The position numbers were made by a program, and so were the translations under genes. Below, in pieces: positions 10,561-21,501 of a DNA stretch of 64,000 nucleotides. Positions within the stretch are counted from its first letter, which is position 1. Every line of letters begins with the position of its first letter. The notes under the pieces are model-generated. The model was given only the letters and a program-made list of their open reading frames with translations, did no database searches and was not told where the DNA came from. Where the stretch lies: positions 14,630,900-14,694,899 of the forward strand of contig CM055107.1 of the NCBI GenBank assembly GCA_029204225.1, written 5' to 3'. The stretch comes from Diphasiastrum complanatum. Lineage: Eukaryota > Streptophyta > Lycopodiopsida > Lycopodiales > Lycopodiaceae.

Positions 10561-11340
10561 TATGAATCTTCATATAGACCACAAATGGATGGGGGTTTCG
10601 GCAAGCTTGAAGCAATTCCATTGCCAAGTTTTTAGAGTGATGAGTGGCCTACTCTTGACAGTATTGTTTCTAAATCCTTCATATGCAAGCTACTCTTAGA
10701 TGTTACAAATGCCATGAAGATAAGTACGGATTCAAAAATTGTTCACCTAAGTCAGTTTCTCTCATTGCATATATTTGTTGATTTTTTCTCAAGTGCAAGT
10801 GTTCGAAGGACACCAACTCTATTTGTTTGCAAGGATTTATCAGGTGAGATTTTGTCAGATCTCGTGGATCAAGTCTCGGATAGTAAAACAAATAACAATA
10901 TAGAATGCAGGATAAAAAATCGTCAATGATCTTCCATTATCATATCAAAAAACAAATGCTCAGTCTCACATTTAGCTATCAAAGATTCAATAAAATTGAT
11001 GGTACATGGCTACCACTAGATCAAGACTTTTAAATAAATGACCGAAAGGCATCATACACAATGAATAATTTCTGACTATGATTGAGCATTGGAGCCTTGA
11101 TTATATCATAGCAGAGCTCATGCTATTACAAACCAATCTACCCACTTATTTCAGATTCATCATCGACGGAAGACTCGTAAGTACTCTATGTTTATTGCAA
11201 GTTCAAAATAGAACACCCTAAAGGACAATGACATAATTTGCAATGACACGTCCACTAATATTTGTCTTGTTATATTTGTAAAAACGACAGAGCTGAGCAA
11301 AGATCTACCTACAACAATCACCATTGTGGAAGAGCAATAG
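10561..11340 (+). pseudogene. Unknown gene convergent to the Ulp1-like gene, locus X
   Basis: Discontinuous coding-like segments. 10,561-10,840 holds one internal stop and reads ...LLLDVTNAMKISTDSK... up to a GTGAGA donor. 11,084-11,176 reads EHWSLDYIIAELMLLQ... ending at a GTAAGT donor. A last exon ends TITIVEEQ-stop at 11,338-11,340. The last two exons have a clear relative at locus Y (26,431-26,702, minus strand), with the same convergent arrangement beside the Ulp1-like gene. I do not recognise the family. Conservation of the donor and of the C-terminus at two loci argues that it was a real gene of the same unit. Confidence 0.5.
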
Positions 11341-11519
11341 ATTCAAATACAATTCAGTAAAATATGTGTATAGACTTTTTCATTCAATAAATGAAAGCCC
11401 AAGTTGGGCATCAATACATGTTTTTTGGGCTCCCGATATCAATAAAATGGAGTTGCATTTGATATGTAATTTGTATATGTTCCTATCAATTCTATACATT
11501 TTGAATCTATGTTTCTTCT

Positions 11520-12089
11520 ATGCTATCTATATTTTTTTGATCTTTATTTAGTATAATAACATCATCGGCAATGCCATCATCAACACGGGTGGCTGAAGCC
11601 TTGCCCTCACTAGTATGTTCAAGATCATTTTTTTGTTTGTTGTGTATTAACAAAGCGTAAACTGCAAGATAGGATGTTCACGTATTACTTACGGTTAGGA
11701 AATTTACAAAATAAGAAAATCAATCACGATTCCAAAACAAAAAATAACAAAATAAATTACCTTTGAAATATCAACATCTTGTTGAAGGTTGAACCACTCA
11801 AAAAATAACTTTGCATTATACAAAGTGTGCCACCCACAACTGAATGAGTTATTTTGCTGGGGTGACTGCAAAAAGTACAATACACAAGATATCAATGAAG
11901 GAAACCACATTATGAATAGAATACATTAGAATGTTGATTTTGAAAAGTTGATGAGATGGAGATGATTTACCTCTAGACTGATGATCTTCCATTCCCCTGC
12001 CTTCGCATTCTCTTTTGGAATGTATTAACATATTGTCGGCAGAATCGAGTCAATATCCTTATGCATATTACTAGCCGAATTCATCTTTA
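11520..12089 (-). pseudogene. Ulp1-like protease, 3' half of split locus X
   Basis: Read on the minus strand, the exon 12,089-11,971 continues the protein cut at position 543 (MNSASNMHKD, matching LNSASNSHKD at locus Y). An intron at 11,970-11,866 (GTAAAT...TTGCAG) follows. A 105-bp exon (11,865-11,761) encodes SPQQNNSFSCGWHTLYNAK, with the catalytic Gln and Cys of Ulp1 proteases. A final exon starting FTLC at 11,661 hits a stop at once. One in-frame TAA lies in the first exon. Exon lengths and phases equal those at 25.6-26.2 kb. Flanking TAAAG next to the LTR matches GAAAG at 539-543 in four of five bases, as expected for a Copia target duplication. Confidence 0.75.
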
Positions 12090-13039
12090 TGATGACAAAA
12101 AAAACGATGTGCAAAACAAACGCGAAATAAAACAATTCAGATGGATTTCAGATATGATTGCTAGTCACTGCCAACTGTATCATTCCTACAGTCCTCCAGA
12201 ATGTAGACAGGCACTGCTGATCTATGTTTTAGATTAACACAACCTTCAACAAAATTCAACCAGCATGCGGAATTGATAAAAATGAATGAATGAGATACAC
12301 AAACGATAGCAGACAGCAATTCATTCAAGATCAGACATGATAAGAGTGATATGTGCGCAATGGCTACAAAATCATCCATTGATTTTTTTTATTCTTCAAG
12401 CACAGCATGCAAATCCACGTAGTGCGTTGGCTTGAGAGAAATACACTTCTCCCACAAATTCGTGTCTCGCTTACTAGCGGACTTGTGGATCTACAGATCC
12501 TATGCAGAAAATTGTCTCACACGCAGACAGACTCGTATTTTGTATTTTTGTCTTCTTACTTACTAGCATTAGACTTTTTCATACATGGTATATCATGCAT
12601 CAACCAGAAGGTATAAAGTCGCGTCGTGTAATTTCTAGATTAGAGTGATTAAACATCTACAACTAATCACGAATCACAAGAGTGGCAGATTAGCCGCGAC
12701 CTAGAGTGTATCTATTGTTGTCATGATATCAGATCATATATCTGTACTTCTTGGTACTTGCACGATCTTGCTGGTCCTTTTTGGAGCGTGAGGGCAGAAA
12801 AGGTGTCGCGACGATTTTCATGTCGCCTCGTGTCTTTTGACTTTCACGTCGTCTGACTTTCTCCTACTGTACCGCAAAAAATTCTCTTTCGCAAATCTTT
12901 TGCGTTCGTGTCTTCTCGTTAGGTTGTTCGCGAACATTTTCGCTTCGTGTCTTTTGACTTTGGTGTTCGCAAACTTTTTCATCAGAGCGAGGGCTAAAAT
13001 CTACTAAAGCTTTGTTAATAAAAACGTTTTGTTTCTTCA
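12090..13039 (-). repeat. 3' LTR of Copia A (complete, 950 bp)
   Basis: On the minus strand it starts TGAAGAAACAAAACG and ends GTCATCA. It is homologous to 544-1,174, 18,487-18,728 and the solo LTR at 15,270-17,292. Its U3 carries several TTCGCGAA/TCGCGAC palindromes. Confidence 0.85.
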
Positions 13040-13754
13040 GCTCACTCTCAAAGCATGATAGCTTGACGACTCCAAGATTGCTCCTCTGTCTCTCAAAAAG
13101 TCCTTTGTCTAGGGCTTTTGTGAAAATGTCAGCAACCATGTCTTTTGTTCCGATGAAGGTGGTCTGCAGCATCTTCTTCTCAATCAGATCTCTGATCAAG
13201 TGGTACTTGATCGCAATGTGTTTCGTCCTTGAGTGAAACACATGATCTTTCGTTAGATGTATTATCCATCTGCAAAACCAGAGGCTCGTTCCTTGTTTCG
13301 CTCAATTCGTTCAGGAACTGCTTGAGCTAGGTTATTTCATTGGCCATATTTGCTGATGCAACGTACTCTGCAAGAAGGTTGTCTTCTCGTCCACAATGTG
13401 GATCCTAAGGTCATAAGCGACTGCATATGCAAATAACAATCGTAGGGACGAATGTTTGATGACAGGGGAGAAGGTTTCAGAGTAGTCAATACCATATCTT
13501 TGAGAAAATCCCTTTGCTACCAATCTTGCCTTGTATTTCGAGACATTCCCATCCGGTCCATACTTGAGCTTGAAAACCCATTTGCATTTGACATTCAACG
13601 TCCATACCTGGTTCTTCCTCATGGATTCCATCTCTTCGTTCATGGCTTGGATCCATTTGTCCTTTGCTGGACATTCAATCGCTTCCTCAAAAGTTTGTGG
13701 TTCGCCACTGAATCCATAGAAATCTTCTGATGTAGAAGTAGAGCTGTCTGACAC
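13040..13754 (-). pseudogene. Copia A RT and RNase H fragment with RT-core deletion
   Basis: The frame begins near a linker (SEDFYGFSGEPQTFEEAIE), runs through the RT N-terminus (KARLVAKGFSQRYGIDYSETFSPV, with DEKTTFLQ in place of DVKTAFLNG) and then jumps near 13,372 to RNase H (AEYVASANMANE ... HSRTKHIAIKYHLIRD ... VADIFTKAL). The YVDD catalytic core is absent, so roughly 1 kb was deleted. A stop lies after MANEIT. Confidence 0.85.
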
Positions 13755-13986
13755 ATATCTCGCTCTCCGTGGTCTTGTCGACCTTCTAGGAGATCCTCCT
13801 AGGACAACAATGCCTTTGCCTTTGTTTGCTCTGCTAGGTCCGGAACCATTCTGGTTTACAGAAACTGTAGCAGTAGGCTGTCTCTCAAATCTTTCGTCTT
13901 CTGATTTGTCACTCGAATGGAAAGGGGCTCAAAAATATTTGTTTTCATGTTCCTCCTCTGCTCCCTCTATCACTGGTGGCAAATCA

Positions 13987-14878
13987 TTACTTTCTCTCCA
14001 AAACCTCATAGCTGACAGGATCATCATTGGCCATCGTCCTGCTCTCATCAAATCTAACATCTCTCACTATTTTCACAGTGTTTGTGTCTGGCATGTAGAC
14101 TTTGTAGTATGACGAATTGTTGTCATAACCTACCAGAAGTCCCTTGTTCAGCTTTCTCATCAAGCTTCTTTCGAAGCTTATCAGGAATATGTGCATAATC
14201 TCCACAGCCAAAAATTTTGATGTGAGATAGGTTGGGCTTTCTACCCCACCATAGTTCCTGTGGTGTTGTGTGAGGGACACCAGAATTCCTTGTCCTGTTT
14301 TGGATGTATGCAGCTATAGCTACTGCGTTAGCCCACAGTACTCTTGGAGCCTTCAAGTAGGCCATCATGCATCTGGCAGCTTCCATCAGGGTCCTATTCT
14401 TCCTCTCTACAACACCGTTGTGCTGCGGTGTGTAGGCTGCAGTCCTTCTGTGAATGATGCCACGATCATTGCAGAAGTCGGTGAAGCGATTCGAGATGTA
14501 TTCACCACCTCGATCTATCCTGATTTGTTTCACTTTGTTGCGTGTGCATCTCTTTGTCCAATTCACATACTTTGTGAATTTATCAAGTGCTTCAGATTTA
14601 TTCTAAATAAAGTACACTCTGGCAAATTTACTATAATCATCAATGAAGGTTATGTAATATTTTGAGCCTCCTAATGAGATCACATTGAAAGGCCCACAGA
14701 TGTCAGAATGCACTAACTCTAGAATCTTGGTCGTTATGTAGGAGTCTTTGACAAATGGAGTGCGTGACATCTTACCCTTCAGACATGTATCACAGGTGGT
14801 CGAACTGGTTGCATTCGAGATGCTGACCCCTGTTATTGCTCCATGATGGCTTGCTTGGTAAAGTGGCATTGAGTTCAT
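13987..14878 (-). pseudogene. Copia A integrase fragment
   Basis: Two overlapping frames carry the integrase. 14,878-14,603 has GKMSRTPF and LVHSDICGPF (first catalytic Asp). 14,566-14,123 has IRIDRGGEYIS and the PQHNGVVERKNR region with the catalytic Glu. The post-integrase segment LVGYDNNSSYYKVY ... VRDVRFDE follows in a further frame to 13,987. RIDRGGEY replaces the usual RSDNGGEY, so the second catalytic Asp context is altered. At least two frameshifts and a stop break it. Confidence 0.85.
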
Positions 14879-14888
14879 GTGGCATAGT

Positions 14889-15264
14889 CTCCTGTGCCAC
14901 AGAGTGTCTAGCGAATCATCATGAGTCTAATGCACTTGATCTGTAGGTAAGTGTACCTCCAGGTGATATAGATTACCTTTTTCTTCTGCCTTGAGTAATC
15001 AGGGTACTGGTACTGGCATCAATAACATTGCATGCTTTGTCAGAAAACGTCACACGCATCCCTGCATCTGCTATTCTTGCCACAGAAAGCAGGTCTTGTT
15101 GCAGTGTAGGCACGAACAGAACGTCTTCGAGCCGTTTGTCTCTGCCATTCGTGTTGAGCCAAAGTGAACCAATACCGTTCACTTGATGTTTGGATCCATC
15201 TCCAAGAACTATGAACCTTGATGGATCAGCACTTCTGAAATCAGACATGATTCGTCTTGATGTC
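14889..15264 (-). pseudogene. Copia A protease and GAG-pre-integrase part
   Basis: It reads MSDFRSADPSRFIVLGDGSK ... NGIGSLWL ... VLFVPTLQQDLLSVARI, the region that follows the protease active site in Copia proteins. The preceding residues (ILDARATSHF) lie beyond the solo LTR at 17,298 onward. Joining across the TTCGT duplication restores the frame through HFVTSRR. The active site DSGA is DARA here, so catalysis would be lost. Confidence 0.8.
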
Positions 15265-15269
15265 ACGAA

Positions 15270-17292
15270 TGAAGAAACAAAACGTTTCTAATTACAAAGC
15301 TTTTCTAGCTTTCAGCCCTCTGCCTGACGAAGATGTTCGCGAACACGAAAGTCAAGAGACACGAAGCACGAAAGTTTTGTGAATTCTTAGTATCTAGATT
15401 GTAGAGCTTGTATGTCTTGTGATATGGGAAATAGCCGATGAAAATCATTTTCCTGCCTTTGTCGTCTAGCTTTCTTCTTAGATCTTCTGGTATCTGAGCG
15501 AAAGCGATACATCCAAACACTCAAATATTTTTGAGTGAGGGTTTTGATCATGTCCACACCTCATAAGGTGTGTTGCCATTCAGGGCTTTGGTGATGGATC
15601 GATTTTGCAAACAGGCAGCTGTTGTGACAGCTTCTGCCTAGAATTTCTTTGAAAGAGAGGCATGGGCGAGCATGCTCTTGGTGATTTAGAAGTGGCTGTG
15701 TGAAGAGCTTGACTATTAAAAGAATAGCAGTGGTTAAGTTTGTAAAGATAGCATCTTCTTCTTCCGAAGGCTAGAACCTTTCGAGATTTTTCAAGAATTG
15801 TGCAGCCTTCTATACCGAATTCGACCCTCCGACCTGAATCAGTTTTGCTAACTAAGAGCAGATTCTTGGTTAGATTTGGAATGTGGAGAACGTTGGACAA
15901 CAACTTAACTTCACCTCTTTGGAACTCAACTCCAACTGTTCCTTCACCTTCGATTGAATGTGATGAGTTGTCTCCAAGTTGCACAACTCGAGAGTGGGTG
16001 AATGACTTATAGTCTTTAAACCAGTCGCGATGGTGAGTTATGTGTTGAGTTGCTCCAGAGTTTAGATACCAAGAATCAATATCTTGTTGTTCTCCAACTT
16101 TGGTCATGAACGTAGCTTCATCTTCCTCTTGTTGCTGGATTGAGTGAATGGTTGTAGCACTACGTGCTTGCTGTTGGAATTGCTTCTTATTTTCGTTGTT
16201 GTACTTTAAAGTTCGGTAGTCTTTTATTTCATGGCCAGTCCTCTTACAGTATTTGTAGAATAGTTTCTACACTGGTTGGAACGATGAAGAGGTTGAACTC
16301 GATCCTGAACCAGGAGTTGGTCCAGTCTGCATGTTGCTCTTCTTGTCAGTATAACCTGACTTTGTAGATTTCTTGGATCTAAACTTCTAATTTTTCGAAT
16401 ATAGAGCTTGAGGATCCGATCATGAGCCTGAGGAGGATGCAGAAAAGACACGAACACGAAAAATTCGCAAACAAGAATTTTTTTCGGTTAAAAATGAGAA
16501 AGTCAGACGATAGAGACGAAACCAACAACGCGACACGAAAAATGTCGCGAAAGACTTTCTGTCCTCACGCTCCAAAGAGTACCAGCAAAGATCATGCAAG
16601 TACCCAGAAGTACATATATATGATCTGATGGCATGACTTCAGTAGATACACTCTAGGTCGTGGCTAATCTGCCACTCTTGTAATTTCCTGATTAGTTGTA
16701 GATGTTTAGTCACTCTAATCTTAAAAGTTACATAGAACAACTATATACTTGTTGGATGATACTTGTGATATACACATATGAAGTAGTCTGATGCTAGTAA
16801 GCAATCAAGACAAAATACAGACAAGAAGTCCGCTTGCATGCTAGACAGGTCCTGTGATCAGGATCCATAGAGATCTACAAGTCCGCTAGTAAGCGAGACA
16901 TCTACTCGTGAGAGAACTGTATTTATCTCAAGCCAACACAGTGTGTGGATCTGCATGCAGTGCTTGAAGAATCAGAGAAAATCAATAGATGATCTTGTAG
17001 CCATTGTGCACATGTCTTCTTTTATGTTGTATGATCTTGAATGCAAATGTGTTTGCTGTAATTCGTGTGTCTGATTCTCTCATTCATTTCAATTTCACAC
17101 ATTACTTGAATTCGTTGAATGTTGCATTAATTTATAAACATAGATCAGCAGTGTCTGACTACATTCTAGAGGACTGTAGGAGTGATTCAGCTAGCAGTGT
17201 CCAGCGACCACATCTGAACTCCATCCCAATCGCGTTGAGTCATGGTTGCTTCGCTTTCGCGACAGTTTCACGACTACAACCCATTCCCTTCA
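15270..17292 (+). repeat. Solo LTR (Copia A family) with target duplication, internally interrupted
   Basis: LTR sequence occupies 15,270-15,372 and 16,441-17,292, together about 955 bp, the length of a full LTR. It starts TGAAGAAACAAAACG and ends CCCTTCA. ACGAA is duplicated at 15,265-15,269 and 17,293-17,297. No internal element region remains, so it is a solo LTR formed by recombination, inserted in opposite orientation into the Copia A protease. The 1,068 bp between the two LTR parts is a separate Copia fragment. Confidence 0.85.
15373..16440 (-). pseudogene. Copia gag-protease-integrase fragment inside the solo LTR
   Basis: On the minus strand this runs from a degenerate zinc knuckle (YKYCKRTGHEIKDYR, two Cys changed to Tyr) through a protease (WYLNSGATQHITHHRDWF, first Asp of DSGA changed to Asn), GAG-pre-integrase (VLHIPNLTKNLLLVSK) and then a jump to the integrase C-terminus (FGCIAFAQIPEDLRRKLDDKGRKMIFIGY). 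It is a rearranged piece, not a full element. How it entered the LTR is not clear; about 20 bp of LTR sequence is missing at the site and no target duplication was seen. Confidence 0.75.
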
Positions 17293-17297
17293 ACGAA

Positions 17298-18374
17298 GTG
17301 TGAGGTGGCTCTTGCATCTAGGATCACCTCATGTGTGTCAGATGTTTATGCTGCACACACATCTTCACAAATGTAGGCGGTCAAACAATTTCTGTTCAAT
17401 CTCTCTTCGCCCATTTCTGAACTCTCAGGCTCCTTGAAATAGGATGAACTGTTGTTGTTCTCCTGTCTGTTCTGTGTTGATTTGTTCCTCGGGTTCAGGC
17501 GACAATCCATGGCTGCATGACCCTTCTTGTGGCAGTGGATACACTCAATTTTGGGATTGAGCCAGCATGTATCAACTGTGTGCCCATCTCTCCTGCATCT
17601 CACGCAAGTCTTCTATTCTCCACCTTGTTGTTTCGACCTCTCTTTATTTTTCCACTTGCCTTTGCTGGTCCCCTCTGCTTGCTGATCATGATATTGTCTC
17701 TGATTTTACTTTCTCTTAGGCTTGAAATGTTTCTTGGATTTTTCTTTGTTGCCGTAGAGGGCCTGATCAGAACCATCCTTGTGATCAAGGTGTTCTCTAG
17801 CCTCGACTTCCTCTTGAATCTCGACAATTGCCTTTTTGAGGGTCATTGTAGGATCTTTCGCGAGCAGGTTTCTGGTTGTCTGGAAAGATTTGGGTAAGGC
17901 TCTCAACAGGTAAGTGAGCTACTTCTCAGCTGACACTACATTCTCTGCTCCAGAGTTATGTAGTGATAGAAATAGATCCTTCATCTTCCTTACAAAAGAA
18001 GCGAGGTCTTTTCCATCCCAATGTAGATTTGTCAGCCAATCTTCCAGCATCATTATTTGACTTCTTGATTTCATTTGAAATCTTGTGAGCAGTGTATCCC
18101 ACATCTCCTTAGCTTTGGAGAGTGTAGCCATGTCAAGTGTGAGACTATCTTCGATGGATGACGATAGCAAGACTAATGCCTTGTCATTTTTCTCCCTCCA
18201 CTCGTGTAGCTCTTTGCCTGATGTCGTAGGTCTCTCCTCTGTGCCATCCACCCAGGGGAATAAACCTTCACCCTTGAGTATCAATGATGTCTTAACTTTC
18301 CATGCTAGAAAGTTAGATTTTGAAGAATCCAGAATTGTACATATCTTGCTCTGTATGCTGCTAATTGAAGCCAT
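17298..18374 (-). pseudogene. Copia A Gag
   Basis: It starts MASISSIQSKICTILDSSKSN and carries the UBN2-type gag core (FLAWKVKTSLILKG, WREKNDKALVLL, AKEMWDTLLTRFQ). Two CCHC zinc knuckles, CVRCRRDGHTVDTC and CIHCHKKGHAAMDC, lie at about 17,609-17,520. A TAG follows SAEK near 17,919 and later frames shift, so it is not functional. The same Gag lineage is seen in Copia element C at 57.8-58.1 kb. Confidence 0.88.
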
Positions 18375-18472
18375 TGCTTCTAAAGTGTGTTCTCTTGTTG
18401 ATGGTTGTTTGTTTGAATGCTTGGCCTCCTAGATTTGATAGCTTCTTGGCTACGTCAAACTATGACAAGGTA

Positions 18473-18485
18473 GGCTATGATACCA
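18473..18485 (-). promoter_or_regulatory. Primer binding site of Copia A
   Basis: TGGTATCATAGCC follows the 5' LTR end after one base. It matches initiator tRNA-Met complement with one change (TGGTATCA-T-AGC). Confidence 0.75.
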
Positions 18486-18486
18486 C

Positions 18487-18728
18487 TGATGACAAAAAAA
18501 ATGATGCGCGAAACAGACACGAAATAAAACAATTCGGATGGATTTCAGATATGATTGCTGGTCACTGCCAGCTGTATCATTCCTACAGTCTTCCAGAATG
18601 TAGACAGGCACTGCTGATCTATGTTTTAGATTAACGTAGCAATCACCGAAATTCAACCCATATGCGGCATTGATAGAAATGAATGAATGAGATACACAAA
18701 CGATAGCAGACAACAATTCATTCAAGAT
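18487..18728 (-). repeat. Copia A 5' LTR, last quarter
   Basis: It is homologous to 12,090-12,332 of the full LTR. The match ends at 18,728, two bases before an inverted repeat (18,731-18,753). With 544-1,174 it makes one LTR missing about 77 bp. Confidence 0.8.
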
Positions 18729-18730
18729 TC

Positions 18731-18753
18731 GCATTTTGAAAAAAGCCGACACT
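18731..18753. repeat. Inverted repeat at inversion breakpoint (right)
   Basis: GCATTTTGAAAAAAGCCGA plus CACT, which is the inverse of 1,175-1,198 with a few mismatches. Its place at the second breakpoint suggests recombination between inverted copies produced the inversion. Confidence 0.6.
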
Positions 18754-19520
18754 GCGAAAAACATAGTTCATTTCTTCATACTGTTGCGACATAGTGTGTT
18801 TTTCTGCAGAGTTGTTCTAAATGCTAATTCATGGAAGTTCTTGAAGATGGCCAAGTCTTCAATGATCTTCAAATTATTGAACTTAACATCTGAAATTAAA
18901 ATATGATAGGATTGGTTACCCTCCTTTGCTAGAGATCAGCAGGAAGCCCACTGTAGACGTTCTTCAAATAATTTGATTGTCTAAGTTATGATTCTTGTAG
19001 GTATCAGATGAGCAGATGTAGAATCAAAGCTGGTTTCACCTGACCCTAGATCAACGATCAGTAAACGTGCAGGAAGAATCTTGAAATAGAAATAGTCATT
19101 CACCAAGGAGACAATTGTGGACTTGATTTCCAACAGAGACTTCTATGAGTATCTGTGCATTCCATTGAAACGGTTTTTGAGCCTTGTAGTCTAACCCTCA
19201 CACTCCCCTGTCACTAAAGTGATGCAAATCCCATGACACTTTACTCAAAAAGGGCCTCTTGTTGTCCTATAGCTTCATCTTTGTCCTATTGCTTTCAAAT
19301 ACCTTGGATTAATTTCTCATAATCATTCATTAAACGTGAATTGTGGTGTTGTCTTTCAAAGGGCCAAAGACATGGGAGCTGTGTGGGAGCCATTGTGTGC
19401 GTTATTAGTAGATTCGGACAATGATGAGCTGGTCTTGGCCGTTGAAACTCTTAGGAAATGTTGGGGTTGAAAAACAAGGGACGTAAGGATCAGTCTCAAT
19501 GAAATTTAAGAGTGTGTATG
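18754..19520. other. Interval without a recognisable gene
   Basis: It holds one more diverged TGCGACATAGTGTG motif near 18,783-18,797 like those after 1,199. Otherwise no domain or repeat was recognised. Confidence 0.4.
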
Positions 19521-19913
19521 TGTTATGGCCATATTTGGTTTAGGACCTGGAATAGTCCTAATATGGTAGACCGGCCCTCCAGTACTCGAGTTTATTGGTC
19601 ACGCCATGATTTAATTCCATGTCAAGGCCTGTTTGTGACTAATTACCTTGAGAGGACCCAGACACTCTAATTGAGACATTTGGAGCATTGCATGTCTGTG
19701 TGACAGATATAGGCAGGAGGACTACATGAAGAGATGTGATCTATTTATAGTTGACATGGCTGGAGTTTCTATCTTCTCCTCTTGCTTCACATGGCATGGC
19801 TTGGGGGCTAGATGCAGGTTTGATCTAGGATTGGTTGGGTGGTTTGGTTCCATAGTCTCTCCTATTGTGTTCTCCTATCCTCATATTACGGGTAATCCTT
19901 TAGGGACTTTATA
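19521..19913 (+). repeat. LTR relic followed by a mutated primer binding site
   Basis: It starts TGTTATGGCCATATTTGG and resembles the LTR at 58,156-58,644 (shared blocks CCGG-CCCTCCAG, GGCTTGGGGGCTAG, GGTTGGGTGG). It is followed by TGATATCAGAAC (19,915-19,926), a worn initiator tRNA-Met site. No coding region of the element remains. Confidence 0.6.
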
Positions 19914-19926
19914 TTGATATCAGAAC

Positions 19927-21500
19927 CCGGCTAAGATGCGGTTTTGGGATGGGATGGAAGCAAGCTCTATGTTGGATTGGAGTACAGATTTCTCAAAGAA
20001 AGTTGAAATGAAAATTTTAATTTTTTGGTGATTTTTCAAAGTTGGTGGTAGAGTGCCCTTCTACACATTCAATTTTGACTTTAATGCTAAAAATTAGTCT
20101 TGAGATTCATTCTCAATTTTCTGTTTTCTTGAGGAGCTTTTCAGTTCATGTAGAATGATTTGCAACTGTGAATCGTTTTTGGATTCCTGTTGGTTGTTAC
20201 AGCCGTGGAGTTAAGAGTTCGTTTTAGCTGTGAGATGCTATTCCATCTTTTCCTACTCATTTCTTTGATCGCAAAGGTTTAACCGGGTGAATAGCAGTTT
20301 ATTCAGAAACTGTTAGAACCTCAGGAGTGATGCAAAGGTGTCTGACTGCTGGTTCCCGTCCTGCAAACGATTCTTCAAGTGGGGAGTTGTTTTGAAGCGG
20401 TTGAAGATCAGCTGTTTAGATTTGAGTTGGGCCGAGGATGGAACAGTAGAACGTTGGAAGTTGAAGCAACTGGAGTGCCACTGCCTTGTACAAAAAAAAT
20501 TGCACTTCCTACTGCTCGCTGATGATCAACACTCTGACGTTTGTTCCTCTCTGTGAGCTGAAACCTTGGTTATTGAACTAAAAAAAAACACTGAATCTAG
20601 AGGATGCTATAGCAGAAATAACTGAGCTATCAGCGATGGCTGCAAATTGATTCTGCCAGTCGATTGCGTAGCAAGGCAGCGTGCATGGATTTTGAGGGGT
20701 TCGAGCTGCAGATGAGGAAATGGAGAGTGCAATCAACCCTGCCTCTCGAGATCCTACTGTTTCCAAAACTCTGCTTCTGTCTCTCTCTCGAGAAGGGGCC
20801 GCCATGGGAAGCACAAACATATTAGGTGTTTGTTTTTTGGGTTTTGAGAAAGTGGGGTGGGGGAGAGGGGTGGGGGTAGTTGCATGCCCATAAGGTTTTG
20901 GTTGTGGTTTTTGCATCATTGAAAAAAAAAAAATTCTTGCATGAGGTTTGAGCTATTTTTTTTCCCATGTGAAGAGAGTCTTTGATTGGTAATGAATTTC
21001 CAATTTGTCAGCTACTTTTCCAGTAAACGCATGAGAATTAAGTTATAGTCTAAATATAGAAACCATATGGAAAAAAGCCAATATCGATTCGGAAAGACGA
21101 TTTGGTAAATCTGACTAGACTGATATGGGTGAATGAATTAGATTCATTAAGCCATAACCGTTGTGAGGTAACAATATAAAATTTGCTAACCTAACAGGCC
21201 ATCTATGAATTCGGTTCATAGATTTAGGATTGAGAGCAAAATATTTGTTCCTCATGAATTGTTTTTTCCAAGACGGTACCCAGTTCAAGAAAATTTAATT
21301 TTCTGGTACTATATTTGTTGATGACTAAATTAAGGAAGCTAAGTTCTTCCTAGATTGAAAGTTAACATTGTTGAATTTTGAACTTGGGTTAAAGTTTGAA
21401 ATCTGTTACTTGTCTGAAATATTTCTAATCGATATTGATTGTTGGAAATGGATCAAGTTAACATTTGTGCAAGATACTCGTCAAAATTGAATTTAAAATC
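19927..21500. other. Interval with no supported gene except a weak minus-strand frame
   Basis: The first few hundred bases are probably retroelement leader. A purine tract (GAAAAAAAAAAAAA) lies near 20,920. The rest is AT-rich with nothing recognised. Confidence 0.35.
20578..20805 (-). CDS. Weak candidate small reading frame, 75 aa
   Basis: From ATG at 20,805 it reads MAAPSRERDRSRVLETVG with a Ser/Ala/Arg-rich, transit-peptide-like start. The ATG has a good plant context (CCATGGCGG). It ends in SRFSVFF at a stop. No domain is recognised and no splice partner was found. It could be a first exon or chance; the C-terminal phenylalanines come from a poly-T run. Confidence 0.2.
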   Translation of the reverse strand: MAAPSRERDRSRVLETVGSREAGLIALSISSSAARTPQNPCTLPCYAIDWQNQFAAIADSSVISAIASSRFSVFF

Positions 21501-21501
21501 A

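Larger units (their letters stand above)
12090..18728 (-). mobile_element. Copia A: decayed Copia element inserted in the Ulp1-like gene
   Basis: On the minus strand the order is: 5' LTR end (18,728-18,487), primer site, gag, protease, integrase, a deleted RT joined to RNase H, and a full 3' LTR (13,039-12,090). The first part of the 5' LTR is at 544-1,174 on the plus strand because of an inversion. Many stops and frameshifts make it dead. A solo LTR (15,270-17,292) of the same family interrupts the protease. Confidence 0.85.

Noticed and set aside
1175-18753. A single 17.6-kb DNA transposon bounded by the inverted repeats
   Set aside because: The repeats face LTR sequence at both ends in a way that fits inversion of pre-existing DNA better than insertion, and no target duplication is present.
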